Part shown: in pieces, positions 43,299 to 53,045 of the stretch
Layout of the letters: each line of letters begins with the position of its first letter
Position numbering within the stretch: position 1 is the stretch's first letter
DNA from: Guillardia theta CCMP2712
Lineage: Eukaryota; Cryptophyceae; Pyrenomonadales; Geminigeraceae
Length of the DNA: 64,000 nucleotides
Direction: 5' to 3'
NCBI RefSeq assembly: GCF_000315625.1
Contig: NW_005434666.1
Span: 741,003-805,002 of the forward strand
The notes under the pieces: model-generated
Seen by the model: the letters and a program-made list of their open reading frames with translations, nothing else
Told to the model about the DNA's origin: nothing
The model's database searches: none
Program-made: the position numbers and the translations under genes

Positions 43299-46066
43299 TC
43301 ACTCCTTCACTTCTCCTCCTCCTCCTCCTCCTCCTCCTCCTCCTCCTCCTCCTCCTCCTCCTCCTCCTACAGTCACCATGGAGGCGAAGATGTGCTGGAG
43401 AAATCCGGCGGCTCCGAGCAGAAACGCGCAAACGAGGAAGACAGAATCATCTGAAACGGTTCCTGGAGCAGCGAGTGAAAACAAAGAGGTACAATTGCTG
43501 CAAGCACCTAAGTTAGAGAGGACGAAGATGACGATGAGGTTGAGAGGAATGCGGAAAAAGTTGTAGACAGTTGCGCGGACCTAAGGGTTCAGTTCAACGA
43601 CAGGAGAAGACCGGAGAACACGGGAGGGGAAGAAAGAGGAAGACGAGAGAAGAAGAGCACGAGCACGAGGGCATGGCGATCATTGCGGTAGCTTTGGTGG
43701 AGGTGGAGGAGGTTGTGGTTGAAGAGCGGTTCCGGTGAGGGGAATAAGGATGGGATTGCTTAGAGTTTCGTGCTGTACCTCTTCAGGAACATATTTGGAC
43801 TTGATTGTCGCCATGCTCGGCCAGTAGACTCCACAGATCAACTGCAAAGGTTGAGAAATAGAGAGGGCGGGGGGAGGGGCAACGGCAGGTCACCTCGAAG
43901 AGGAAGAAGCAGAAGAGAGTGATGTATGCGTTGATTCCAGCCATCGCCGGCACCCCCAGGCATACAGCAGCGAGCAGGAAGACTTCGCGCATGAAGACCT
44001 GCAGCCAGTGAGAGGAAGATGAGGCTGGTGAGGCCGCAGCTACCACAGGAGGTCCCCGCAGGGTTGTGATGCTCTTGACGAGGCTCGAGCCGATGACCAT
44101 GCAAGCCATGAAGCAGCCGAACACCTTCAATGGGGCTAAGGGGCAGCTGGACGACAAGTGAAGCCTACCTGGCCGTGTGGCAGAGGCTTGAAGAGAGGTT
44201 CAAGCTTCGGCGTCCACATGAACACCTTGTAACAGCTCAAGTCAATGTCTTGCTTGCCCTCTATCAATTCGTGCAAACACGCACAAAGATGTACATCGCG
44301 CCTTCGAAGCATGACCTGTGACGCAGATTAGAGCGTGAAAGAGACCAATTCAAATATCACTGAGCCATTCCCAAGACTAAAATCTTAGGATCTCTCTTGA
44401 AAATTTCAATCGCTGCCTGAGCATTCAGATCAATGAGTGATCTCGATTAGCCATCTTGTCCTTGTCGTTGATCTCACTTGAACTTTCCCATTGTCGTCGT
44501 AGCGACCAGAAGCGAGAGAAGACTCTCCCTTGTTTTCAGCCCAAGTAAACCAGATGACCTGCGATCAACTCAACCTCCATTATCCTGTACATTCTTCATC
44601 ACGCTTTACCGCCATGGCCAGCGCGAGGAAGACAATGGCGAGGTCGAAAGGTGCGACCAGACTGTGAGGAATGGGGATGTGAGGCGAGAAGAGCAGGGAG
44701 GCAACAGACCTGTCGAAAGAATCCCTCACAAGAGCTCCAAGCCATCCAGCAGCGATGGCAACGATCCCATTCCCAACCGTCGCGAGGGAGAAAGTCTGGC
44801 TCAACCACTGGACGACAAGCGTCATGTCAACAGAGAAATAGGGAAGTCAGCTTGTACACCTCGGAAGGATAGAAATGTTTTCCGTGCTCCGCCACCATCC
44901 AAGATTCGAAGGACGAGAAGAGAATTGACGTAGCAATTCCACCTGCGAATCTCATCTCACAATCTGAACTGGAAGTATCCATCTACTGCAACAACGTACC
45001 AGTTAATCGTCCAAACAAGAGGACGTTGAAGTTGGGAGAGTGCTTGGTCAAACAAGATACCTGAAAAATTGCTTCATCAGAAGAAGTAGATCGTGATTTG
45101 TCAGTCCAATCTTACAATGTAAGTCACACAGTATACTAGACATGAAAGTTTTCGCCCATATCTGAACTTGAAAATCAAATGCGTCTAGTTCATACTCTAA
45201 CCAGCACTTGTCTGCGAATGATCCAGCGAATACGCCGAACACCGCACTGCTACCAAACCCGACGATAAAGAGCACTCCAATCTGTTCTTCAGATTTACAT
45301 GCTAACACGCTCATCTCATCTGATTCAACCTCCTTCTTGGTGAACTTGTAGTAATCGTATAGCGCATAAACGTAAGGTCCTTGCAACCTGAACGGTCTGA
45401 TCACTCGGGTTACCTCCAAGAGAGTATCTTACCAATCAGCCATAACAGAGCAGAAGTAGACCACCAGATATAACCGTTGGAACTTCTTGAAGTCAGACTA
45501 GGCCAAGTGTCAGAAGGAACACCTATTGCTGTTGCTGAAGATAGGAGAATCTCAGGGTGAAGATGAAAAGAAGAGGATGAAGTCCAGAAAGGAAGAGGCT
45601 CCTCTTGTCTAACGTACCGTGGTGGGTGATCCTGCAGTCTTTGAACGATTCTGAAGAAAAGCAGGTGAAATTAGCGTGTCGTTGCTTTCAATGAGCGCTA
45701 CAACAGGCCAGCAACCAGCAAGCCAGCGAGCCAAGAGGGAAGGTAACAAGGGAGGGAGGGGGAGGGGAGCAGGAACATGATAGCCGTATCGCATAAATGA
45801 ATGTCGCTGCGAAGGACAGAGGACGGCTGCTCCAGCATAGCCGCTCTCTTCGTCCGGTCAGCTGGGCATCGCCCTCCAGGGGCAGTAGTGAGGAGAGGAG
45901 GGGAGAGGAGGGGAGAGGAGGGGAGAGGAGGGGAGAGGAGGGGAGAGGAGGGGAGAGGAGAGGAGGACGGGATGAGGAACGAGGGAGGGGAGGCAGGTCA
46001 TGCCTGCGCCAGCTGAATCGCCGCATAGAGGCCGCAGAGCGCGAAGAAAAGAAAGTCGAAGAGCAT
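43299..46066 (-). CDS. MFSD5/MOT2-type major facilitator (molybdate-anion transporter family)
   Basis: The start, ATG 46066, gives a hydrophobic first helix, MLFDFLFFALCGLYAAIQLA. Later exons follow MFSD5/MOT2: KKFQRLYLVVYFCSVMADW joined to LQGPYVYALYDYYKFTKKEV; IGVLFIVGFGSSAVFGVFAG with SFADK; WLSQTFSLATVGNGIVAIAA with GW and APFDLAIVFLALAMA; KVFGCFMACMVIGSSLVKSI; LICGVYWPSMATIKSKYVPE; and YNFFRIPLNLIVIFVLSNLG. The last exon gives helix 12 (VFLVCAFLLGAAGFLQHIFA) and, if read through, a run of about 18 glycines coded by a GGA repeat, then EVKE and a stop at 43299. The family is linked to molybdate uptake in algae and plants. Intron borders are approximate, and the first intron may use a GC donor. 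Confidence 0.85.
43314..43370 (-). repeat. (CCT)n tract, GGA/poly-Gly in transporter sense
   Basis: About 18 CCT triplets on the plus strand. On the minus strand they read as glycine after the last transmembrane helix of the transporter, or lie in a final intron. Confidence 0.9.
45888..45964. repeat. (GAGGGGA)n-type tract
   Basis: GAGGAGGGGA decamers repeat seven times inside an intron of the transporter gene; the transcript sense is pyrimidine-rich. Confidence 0.9.
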
Positions 46067-46089
46067 GGCGCTGCTGGATCCTAGGGCTG

Positions 46090-46240
46090 GCGGGTGGATT
46101 GAACACAAGGGGTACTTCAATAGTAGAGGTGGGTTTATTTCACACGGGTGTATTCCTCTGCAAGGACAGGGTAAAGGTAGGGTAGGGTGGGTCTTTGAAC
46201 AGATCATGGTAGGGGTCTCAGATGAAGGGGGGTGAGTGAC
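46090..46240 (+). repeat. Irregular G-run array upstream of the transporter start
   Basis: GGGTGGATT, CAAGGGGTAC, GGTGGG, ACGGGTG, CAGGGTAAAGGTAGGGTAGGG, TAGGGGTC and GAAGGGGGGTG occur in 150 bp directly 5' of the minus-strand start codon. The GGGT(A) core is telomere-like but irregular. Confidence 0.6.
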
Positions 46241-46439
46241 GAAGCAATGGGTTGTGTCACATGTATCCATGACGATACTACCATCATTATTACTTACGGA
46301 AAGTACCGTACCGTCAGTGACACCCTGAAACCTGGCTTCTGGACTCCGACGCCGGGTCCGGCCCGCCCGGCGCACACAGCAATACAAGTTTAAGTTTGGG
46401 GGACAGCAAAAGCCAAGCCGGAGCCTCACAGCCTGCCTG

Positions 46440-46598
46440 ATGATGCAGGACGCTACGTGGTACACATCCCTGGTCTGCGCGCTCTCGTCGACTCGTCTCA
46501 TGAGCACTTCAGTAAGTTCCTCCGCCTGCGCAGCGCAATGTGACTGTGATCCTCTTGTCATGCGGAAGTTTCCTCGCCTTGACGTTTACTGTGCATAG
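46440..46598 (+). mobile_element. Diverged plus-oriented retroelement coding fragment
   Basis: It reads DDAGRYVVHIPGLRALVDSS and HEHF, then drifts out of frame. It corresponds to the VVHIPGLRALVDSSHEHFIP part of the large minus copy near 49,600. A minus-oriented 3' fragment is inserted at its right end. Confidence 0.75.
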
Positions 46599-47026
46599 GA
46601 TTTACTGGCAGAAGGTAAAAAGTGCCTCAAGCAAAACAGAGCAGGAACAAGCTAAACCTCCAGGCACACAGTCCACAGCGAGAAGCTGCACAAACACACA
46701 CAAAACACAAGCCCGAAAAGAACCAGCACTGCTGGCACCCAGACGCGGCACCGCCAGCCCAAGCGCGAAGCCGCGCAGACAAGCAGCCTAAGGGTCAGGC
46801 AATCAAGCAACAAGCAGCAGGAGCATGCAGGAGGAATAACATCCCTTAGACGCGATACCCGGAGGCAGCCGACTGACCACTGTCAGTCGAGACGTCCGCT
46901 GCCGCCACAAAGCGGGCGGCCGCGGACGGAGAAAGGGCAGCCGCCGACAAGGAGCCGGCGTTGCCCGGGGGTCCGCCTGGGGCAGCGGACGGAGGGAGGC
47001 TGGACACATGAACATCTGGGGCATAG
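46599..47026 (-). mobile_element. 5'-truncated retroelement copy (3' UTR plus last codons)
   Basis: It extends from the 3' terminus through the 3' UTR (CA-rich CACACACAAAACACAAGCCC in plus reading) into the last ~55 codons, which end SAASGYRV in the longer copy. It is followed at once by another copy of the terminus. Confidence 0.8.
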
Positions 47027-47282
47027 GATTTACTGGCAGAAGGTAAAAAGTGCCTCAAGCAAAACAAAGCAGGAACAAGCTGAACCGGCAGGCACACAGT
47101 CCACAGCGAGAAGCTGCACAAACACACACAAAACACAAGCCCGAAAAGAACCAGCACTGCTGGCACCCAGACGCGGCATCGCCAGCCCAAGCGCGAAGCC
47201 GCGCAGACAAGCAGCCTAAGGGTCAGGCAATCAAGCAACAAGCAGCAGGAGCATGCAGGAGGAAGAAAATCCCTTACACGCG
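47027..47282 (-). mobile_element. 5'-truncated retroelement copy (3' UTR only)
   Basis: Nearly identical to the UTR part of the previous copy, and stops at the junction with the coding stop region (AAAATCCCTTACACGCGAT). Confidence 0.8.
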
Positions 47283-47777
47283 ATCTGGTATCTGGCGGAC
47301 ATCACTGCTCAGCGCTCGATGCCTCTTGAGGATGCGGCGCTTGGTCGGCACTTCGTTCCTGATGACGGCCTGCTGCTGAGGTCTTGGCTCGAGAGACATA
47401 GGATTTACTGGCAGAAGGTAAAAAGTGCCTCAAGCAAAACGCGCCGCCACCTATCAGCGCCTCACCATGCAGCTGACGCTGGAGGCGCTCCTGTCTGGTG
47501 CGAGGCGCATGACGCCCTTGCGGGCGCAAGCTTATTACGGATTTACTGGCAGAAGGTAAAAAGTGCCTCAAGCAAAACAAAGCAGGAACTTCTCGAGCCA
47601 GAGGACAGCTCCTCCTCGGACTTTGTCGACGGTCGCCCGAGGAGTCTTCGCCAGAGGTCCAGAGTGGAGTCGACGCGCCCACTGTGACGTCGGATGCCTC
47701 CGGAGAGCTCGACACCACTGGCTAAATGGATTTACTGGGGTGCTTGCTGGTCCGAGCTCACCTGCCTCCGCAGCCGG
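47283..47777 (+). mobile_element. Plus-oriented retroelement coding fragment with three nested mini-insertions
   Basis: In plus reading it follows WYLAD..AQRSMPLEDAALGRH through RAATYQRLTMQLTLEALLSG towards GELDTTG of the element's ORF. The frame is cut by minus-oriented terminus insertions of about 43 bp (47,398-47,441) and about 50 bp (47,538-47,588). A stub of about 17 bp lies at 47,724-47,740, where the host reading CACTGG|GGTGCTTGC is split, with ACTGG at both edges. Confidence 0.75.
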
Positions 47778-49763
47778 TCGGATTTACTGGCAGAAGGTAA
47801 AAAGTGCCTCAAGCAAAACAAAGCAGGAACAAGCTGAACCGGCAGGCACACAGTCCACAGCGAGAAGCTGCACAAACACACACAAAACACAAGCCCGAAA
47901 AGAACCAGCACTGCTGGCACCCAGACGCGGCACCGCCAGCCCAAGCGCGAAGGGTCAGGCAATCAAGCAACAAGCAGCAGGAGCATGCAGGAGGAAGAAA
48001 ATCCCTTAGACGCGATACCCGGAGGCAGCCGACTGACCACTGTCAGTCGAGACGTCCGCTGCCGCCACAAAGCGGGCGGCCGCGGACGGAGAAAGGGCAG
48101 CCGCCGACAAGGAGCCGGCGTTGCCCGGGGGTCCGCCTGGGGCAGCGGACGGAGGGAGGCTGGACACAGGAACACGGTACCGCTCGAGGTAGTCCTCCTC
48201 GCTAGCCTCCGAGTCAGCGGTAGCCGAGTCAGCGGTAGCCGCCCGTGACGGCGGCGACGCCGCGGCAATGCCCAAGGACCGGCGTGACCCGACCGATGCC
48301 GGGGAGGAAGCAGGCGAGCTCGGACCAGCAGCAAGCACCCCAGTGGTGTCGAGCTCTCCGGAGGCACCCGACGTCACAGTGAGGGACGGAGACGCCTCGC
48401 CAGCTCCGCGCCGATCGTCGGGGCCACTCGAAGGGTGTCCCCCATCGGAGTCGGAGACCTCCGGCGAAGACTCCTCGGGCGACTCGACAAAGTCCGAGGA
48501 GGAGCTGTCCTCTGGCTCGAGGAGTGCTTGCGCCCGCAAGGGCGTCATGCGCCTCGCACCAGACAAGAGCGCTTCCAGCGTCAGCTGCATGGTGAGGCGC
48601 TGATAGGTGGCGGCGCGTTTGCGAGCCAAGACCTCAGCAGCAGGTCCGTCATCAGGCACGAAGTGCCGACCAAACGCCGCATCCTCAAGAGGCATCGAGC
48701 GCTGAGCAATGATGTCCGCAAGATACCAGATGAAGCGGAGGGTGTCAGGATGCAGGGTACCGTCCGTCGAGATGGCAAGAGGGATGAACGCTCGAGGAGG
48801 AGTAGTCATAGCATATGCAGCGCGATGTTTGCGAATCTTCTCAGACGCTGCAACATGGAGGGCGTCGAGGTTGACCTCCCCCCACTTGGTCAGGTCGGCA
48901 GAGCTACCAATGTAAGGGTGGACCAACGTCACGTCCGCCATCAAGCCCTCGTACTGCTCGGACCCTCGATCGCGGATTCCAGGGATGTGGATATCGCCCT
49001 TCATCTTGCGGCCATGAGGATGGGAGGGTACCTGCCGTCGAGAACGAGGATCCCCCACTGTATCGATGACGCTCTGAAGACCAGCTTCGTTCAGCATCGA
49101 CCGAATCGTACGAGTAAGGTTGTCATGCGCCGTTGGAAGCTTGGAGGATCGGCGTTTGCAGGTCTGGAGATGATGTGCAGCAACGGAGGGGTCGAGCTCG
49201 CGCTGACATCCATCACATTCCGTCGGACACTGGCAGATCGGCATGTCATGGAGATAGCAGTCGAGCATCTGAGCATAGCGGTGCGGGAAGGCCTTGAGGG
49301 GGTACCCATAGGATTTACTGGCAGAAGGTAAAAAGTAGTAGCTCGAGACTCGCATCGGAGAGTGGCTCAGGTCTCGCTCAGGAAAATGAGCGAAGATGGT
49401 AGACTGCAAGACCCTATCCTGCGACTTGAGCGAGTGTGTCCTGCGGCTGTGCAAGGTGAGGATATCACGCTGCTGATCGGTCAGCGCAGCGCGAGCATGC
49501 ACATGGCGAGGGAAGACGCGCATGACAAGAGGGGTCACATTTCGCTGCGCAGGCGGAGGAATGAAGTGCTCATGAGACGAGTCGACGAGAGCGCGCAAAC
49601 CAGGGATGTGTACCACAGATGCCGGGGGGCGTCCTGCGTCATCAGGCACAGCAGCCGGGGCAGGTGGGATCGCCGCGCCATCTGCAGCCGGTGCAGGAGC
49701 CTTGACACTCCGATGCCGCACAGCCCCGGTCCCTGGGCGTTGATGCGGCGTCGCCGCCGTCAC
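47778..49763 (-). mobile_element. Longest retroelement copy: 3' UTR plus 585-codon C-terminal ORF
   Basis: The open frame runs 48006-49763 and is followed downstream by the 3' UTR to 47,778. The left (N-terminal) part reads VVHIPGLRALVDSSHEHFIP. A CCHC-type finger follows (CQCPTECDGCQRELDPSVAA, then HHLQTCKRR). Then comes a region with the order of a restriction-like endonuclease: KMKGDIHIPGIR, YEGLMADVTLVHP (candidate catalytic Asp), ALHVAASEKIRKHRAAYA and PPRAFIPLAISTDG. The tail is Ser/Pro/Ala-rich. A finger followed by such an endonuclease at the C-terminus is the layout of R2/CRE/R4-like non-LTR elements. The reverse-transcriptase part is not in this copy. The frame carries an in-frame insertion of the 3' terminus (reading FLPSASKSYG) at about 49,310-49,337, so this copy is itself altered. 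Confidence 0.72.
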
Positions 49764-50057
49764 GGGCGGTGTTGGTCTCGGCTACCGCTGACTCGGAAGC
49801 CGCCAGATACCAGATGAAGCGGAGGGTGTCAGGATGCAAGGTTGCTTGCAGCAAATCAAACACCGTCCGTTGAGATGGCAAGAGATACATACAAGAGGGA
49901 TGAACGCACGAGGAGGAGTAGTCATAATCCTTTTTACCAGTCATGGCATATGCAGCGCGATGTTTGCGAATCTTCTCAGACGCTGCAACATGGAGGGCGT
50001 CGAGGTTGACTTCCCCCCACTTACAGTCAGATGCCTCCGGGTATCGCATCTAAGGGT
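49764..50057 (-). mobile_element. Rearranged minus-oriented retroelement coding fragment
   Basis: It covers WGEVNLDALHVAASEKIRKH to TLHPDTLRFIWYLA of the ORF. Compared with the intact copy at 48,740-48,880 it has three extra pieces of about 14-20 bp (near 49,842, 49,885 and 49,928), which break the frame. At its left end it jumps to another part of the element. Confidence 0.7.
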
Positions 50058-50234
50058 GTCGGATTTACTGGCAGAAGGTAAAAAGTGCCTCCTATGCTAT
50101 CGTCAAGTAAAACAAAGCAGGCACCGCATGGATTTACTGGCAGAAGGTAAAAAGTGCCTCAAGCAAAACAAGCAGGAACAAGCTAAACCTCCTGGCACAC
50201 AGCGCACAGCGAGAAGCTGCACAAACACACACAG
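50058..50234 (-). mobile_element. Two stacked 3'-terminal retroelement fragments
   Basis: Terminus copies at 50,060 (about 60 bp, with a CTATGCTATCGTCAAGTAAAAC variant) and 50,129 (about 105 bp into the UTR) follow one another directly. Confidence 0.75.
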
Positions 50235-51549
50235 CTGGTCCGAGCTCGCCTGCTTCCTCCCCGGCATCGGTCGGGTCACGCCTTCGCCGGAGGTCTCCGA
50301 CTCCGATGGGGGAAACATACACGGGCGGCTACCGCTGACTCGGCTACCGCTGACTCGGAGGCTAGCGAGGAGGACTACCTCGAGCGGTACCGTGTTCCTG
50401 TGTCCAGCCTCCCTCCGTCCGCTGCCCGGACCCCCGGGCAGCGCCGGCCGCCCGCTTTGTGGCGGCAGCGGACGTCTCGACTGACAGTGGTCAGTCGGCT
50501 GCCTCCGGGTATTGCGTCTAAGGGATGTTATTCCTCCTGCATGCTCCTGCTGCTTGTCGCTTGATTGCTTGACCCTTAGGCTGCTTGTCTGCGCGGCTTC
50601 GCGCTTGGGCTGGCGGTGCCGCGTCTGGGTGCCAGCAGTGCTGGTTCTTTTCGGGCTTGTGTTTTGTGTGTGTTTGTGCAGCTTCTCGCTGTGGACTGTG
50701 TGCCTGGAGGTTTAGCTTGTTCCTGCTCTGTTTTGCTTGAGGCACTTTTTACCTTCTGCCAGTAAATCCTATGTTCGCAAACATCCAGACGGTGGCGCCG
50801 ACGACGGCGGCGCGGAGCTGGCGAGGCGTCTCCGTCCCTCACTGTGACGTCGGGTGCCTCCGGAGAGCTCGACACCACTGGGGTGCTTGCTGCTGGTCCG
50901 AGCTCGCCTGCTTCCTCCCCGGCATCGGTCGGGTCACGCCGGTCCTTGGGCATTGCTGCGGCGTCGCCGCCGTCACGGGCGGCTACCGCTGACTCGGCTA
51001 CCGCTGACTCGGAGGCTAGCGAGGAGGACTACCTCGAGCGGTACCGTGTTCCTGTGTCCAGCCTCCCTCCGTCCGCTGCCCCAGGCGGACCCCCGGGCAA
51101 CGCCGGCTCCTTGTCGGCGGCTGCCCTTTCTCCGTCCGCGGCCGCCCGCTTTGTGGCGGCAGCGGACGTCTCGACTGACAGTGGTCAGTCGGCTGCCTCC
51201 GGGTATCGCGTCTAAGGGATGTTATTCCTCCTGCATGCTCCTGCTGCTTGTTGCTTGATTGCTTGACCCTTAGGCTGCTTGTCTGCGCGGCTTCGCGCTT
51301 GGTGGTTAGGATTTACTGGCAGAAGGTAAAAAGTGCCTGGGCTGGCGCTGCCGCGTCTGGGTGCCAGCAGTGCTGGTTCTTCTCGGGCTTGTGTTTTGTG
51401 TGTGATTGTGCAGCTTCTCGCTGTGTGCTGTGTGCCTGGAGGTTTAGCTTGTAGCTTGAGGCACTTTTTACCTTCTGCCAGTAAATCCTATTCTTGTTCC
51501 TGCTTTGTTTTGCTTGAGGCACTTTTTACCTTCTGCCAGTAAATCCTAT
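50235..51549 (+). mobile_element. Plus-oriented retroelement copies with 3' UTR and nested termini
   Basis: Two overlapping plus-oriented copies of the ORF end (reading GELDTTGVLAAGPSSPASSP to SAASGYRV) each run into a 3' UTR and terminus: 50,235-50,770 and 50,771-51,549. The second UTR is split by a minus-oriented ~35-bp terminus at 51,307 and a plus-oriented ~42-bp terminus at 51,450-51,492. Confidence 0.78.
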
Positions 51550-51769
51550 GACCCTTTGTCGGAGGTCTCCGACTCCGATGGGGGAAACATCCAGAGTGGA
51601 GCCGACGACCGGCGGCTGCTGGGGACACACTCGTACCTTTTTATTTCGCATCATTCTGCTCGCGTTGCTCGCTTTGAGCATCTGGAGATGGCTCGTTCGA
51701 AAGCATACACCGTGCCGATAGGCAGGCCTCCAAGTGTAATCCCGCCAGTCACCTCAAAGTGAAGAAGCT

Positions 51770-52450
51770 GAGTCTTGAGACGGCGCAAAACTTTCGAGAA
51801 TCTCAAGCCTCTCGAGCCAAGAATCTCTCTCTTATGAAAGAGGCAAAGGTCAGCAGAGTGCTGGAGAGATAGGAGGCGAACAACCGGAGAGGCTCGGAAG
51901 ACGGCAAGCTTGCACCTTCGTTGATGCTTCCATCAAAATAGTCGCGACTCGCCCTTCCCTCGATGGAGTCGAAGAGTGCCTGGCGGTCGAGGGAGTTGAA
52001 GGCGTTCTTTGCATCCCAACTACATCTTCATCATCGCCACGAGCGTGAAGAGGCAGGAGCGCGGACGCGGTTGGCGACCGAATCGCTCGAGGGTGAGACG
52101 AGAGGATGGATCTGCCTCCTCGACGAATGGCCGACAGGGCAGGAATCAGGAGGTCCGGCATCCGGCCAAGAAGGACCCCTTGGAGGATGTGTTTGCAGTA
52201 GAGCTTCAAAGCTGCAGGATTACCAGAGAGGGGAGACAGGTCCGCAAAGGCGCTGTAGCGCTTGATCGCCTGAATCAGGCTAGTGGTGTCGAGAATGTCA
52301 GTCAGATCCTGCTCCAGTGCCGCAAGCGCCTGCTGGGGGAGATGAGCCGCGGAAGCACTCCCCTAGGCAGGCGACGCACCAGCAGGAAACTTCTCTTGTG
52401 CTTCAGCAAGAAGATCAGCAAGATTGTCAGCCTCGTAGATGCCTGAGCTT
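51770..52450 (-). pseudogene. Decayed reverse-transcriptase fragment of a related non-LTR element
   Basis: Minus reading gives QALAALEQDLTDILDTTSLI, then KLYCKHILQGVLLGRMPDLL with IPALSAI, then after a frame change WDAKNAFNSLDRQALFDSIE. The last matches the palm motif A of LINE-type reverse transcriptases (D-A-x-N-A-F-N-S), and the piece before it matches the conserved region upstream. Stops and frameshifts show it is dead. The DNA differs from the fragments to its left, so it may belong to a sister family. Confidence 0.68.
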
Positions 52451-52539
52451 AGCAGCGTCCGTACGCCAACTGAGTCTTTCGTCCGCTCGCAGAGGTGAGG
52501 GACAGGAGAGGCAACAGGCTCAGTCGGCCCTCTTGCCTT

Positions 52540-52965
52540 ATGCGAGTAAATCTCTGCTGCTGCTGCTGCTGCCTTGGCTCTCTTGGAACAGTATTACTCA
52601 AGAGTTTTACTCGCATACTCAAGCAGAAGAAAGCAGCAACAAGCAAAACCTTCACGCACACGTGACACATCACACAGCGAGATAAAAGCTGCGCAACTAG
52701 CACTGCTGGCAACCAGGGAATGAGGGAAGCCGGGTATACAAGCAGGGAGGGGCAAGCGACAAGCACACCGGCACAGCAGTGGACGTGAGCCCCTACACGC
52801 GATGGACCAAGAAAGGGCAGCCGCTAACACAGAGCCGGAGCTGCCCGTCTCAAGACGTAATGGTAGCATTTGGTCGGCACTTTGCTCCTGATGATGGACC
52901 TGCTGCTGAGGTCTCGGCTCGCAAACGCGCAGCCAGCTATGAGCGCCTGACTATGAGGATGTGAG
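52540..52965. mobile_element. Fragment of a second, diverged retroelement subfamily
   Basis: From 52,590 the arrangement of the main family is repeated with different bases: a terminus-like TATTACTCAAGAGTTTTACT, an AGCAGAAGAAAGCAGCAAC stretch and a CACACGTGACACATCACACAG UTR. After 52,860 comes a plus-oriented coding piece, FGRHFAPDDGPAAEVSARKR, then AASYERLTM. It parallels FGRHFVPDDGPAAEVLARKR of the main copy. Confidence 0.65.
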
Positions 52966-53045
52966 GGTGGAATAGCTAGCACTGAAAGAGGTCAAGTGTT
53001 GTCTCTTTCACACTTGACCTTCAGTTCTCAAGCTTCACTCTCGCG

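Larger units (their letters stand above)
46430..52980. mobile_element. Nest of non-LTR retrotransposon fragments in both orientations
   Basis: The whole stretch consists of pieces of one retroelement family. Every minus-oriented piece begins (in plus reading) with the same terminal string TTTACTGGCAGAAGGTAAAA, and every plus-oriented piece ends with its reverse complement. It is therefore the element's 3' end, and pieces differ in how far they reach towards the 5' end. Pieces interrupt each other. Nine full forward copies of the terminus lie near 46,602, 47,030, 47,401, 47,540, 47,781, 49,315, 50,063, 50,131 and 51,309. Three reverse copies lie near 50,744, 51,464 and 51,523, and there is one stub near 47,730. 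Common 3' ends with variable 5' truncation are the mark of target-primed reverse transcription. The longer pieces are separate entries. Confidence 0.85.

Noticed and set aside
43099-43566. Plus-strand Ser/Pro-rich protein over the transporter 3' end
   Set aside because: It is antisense to well-supported transporter exons (YNFFRIPLNLIVIFVLSNLG and helix 12), and its core is the CCT repeat.
44478-44933. Plus-strand 151-codon frame
   Set aside because: It is antisense to the transporter exon reading WLSQTFSLATVGNGIVAIAA; a shadow.
46430-52980. Idea that the repeated TTTACTGGCAGAAGG string is an intron-like (introner) element
   Set aside because: Copies lack GT-AG ends and share only one end; the variable other end fits 5'-truncated retrotransposition better.
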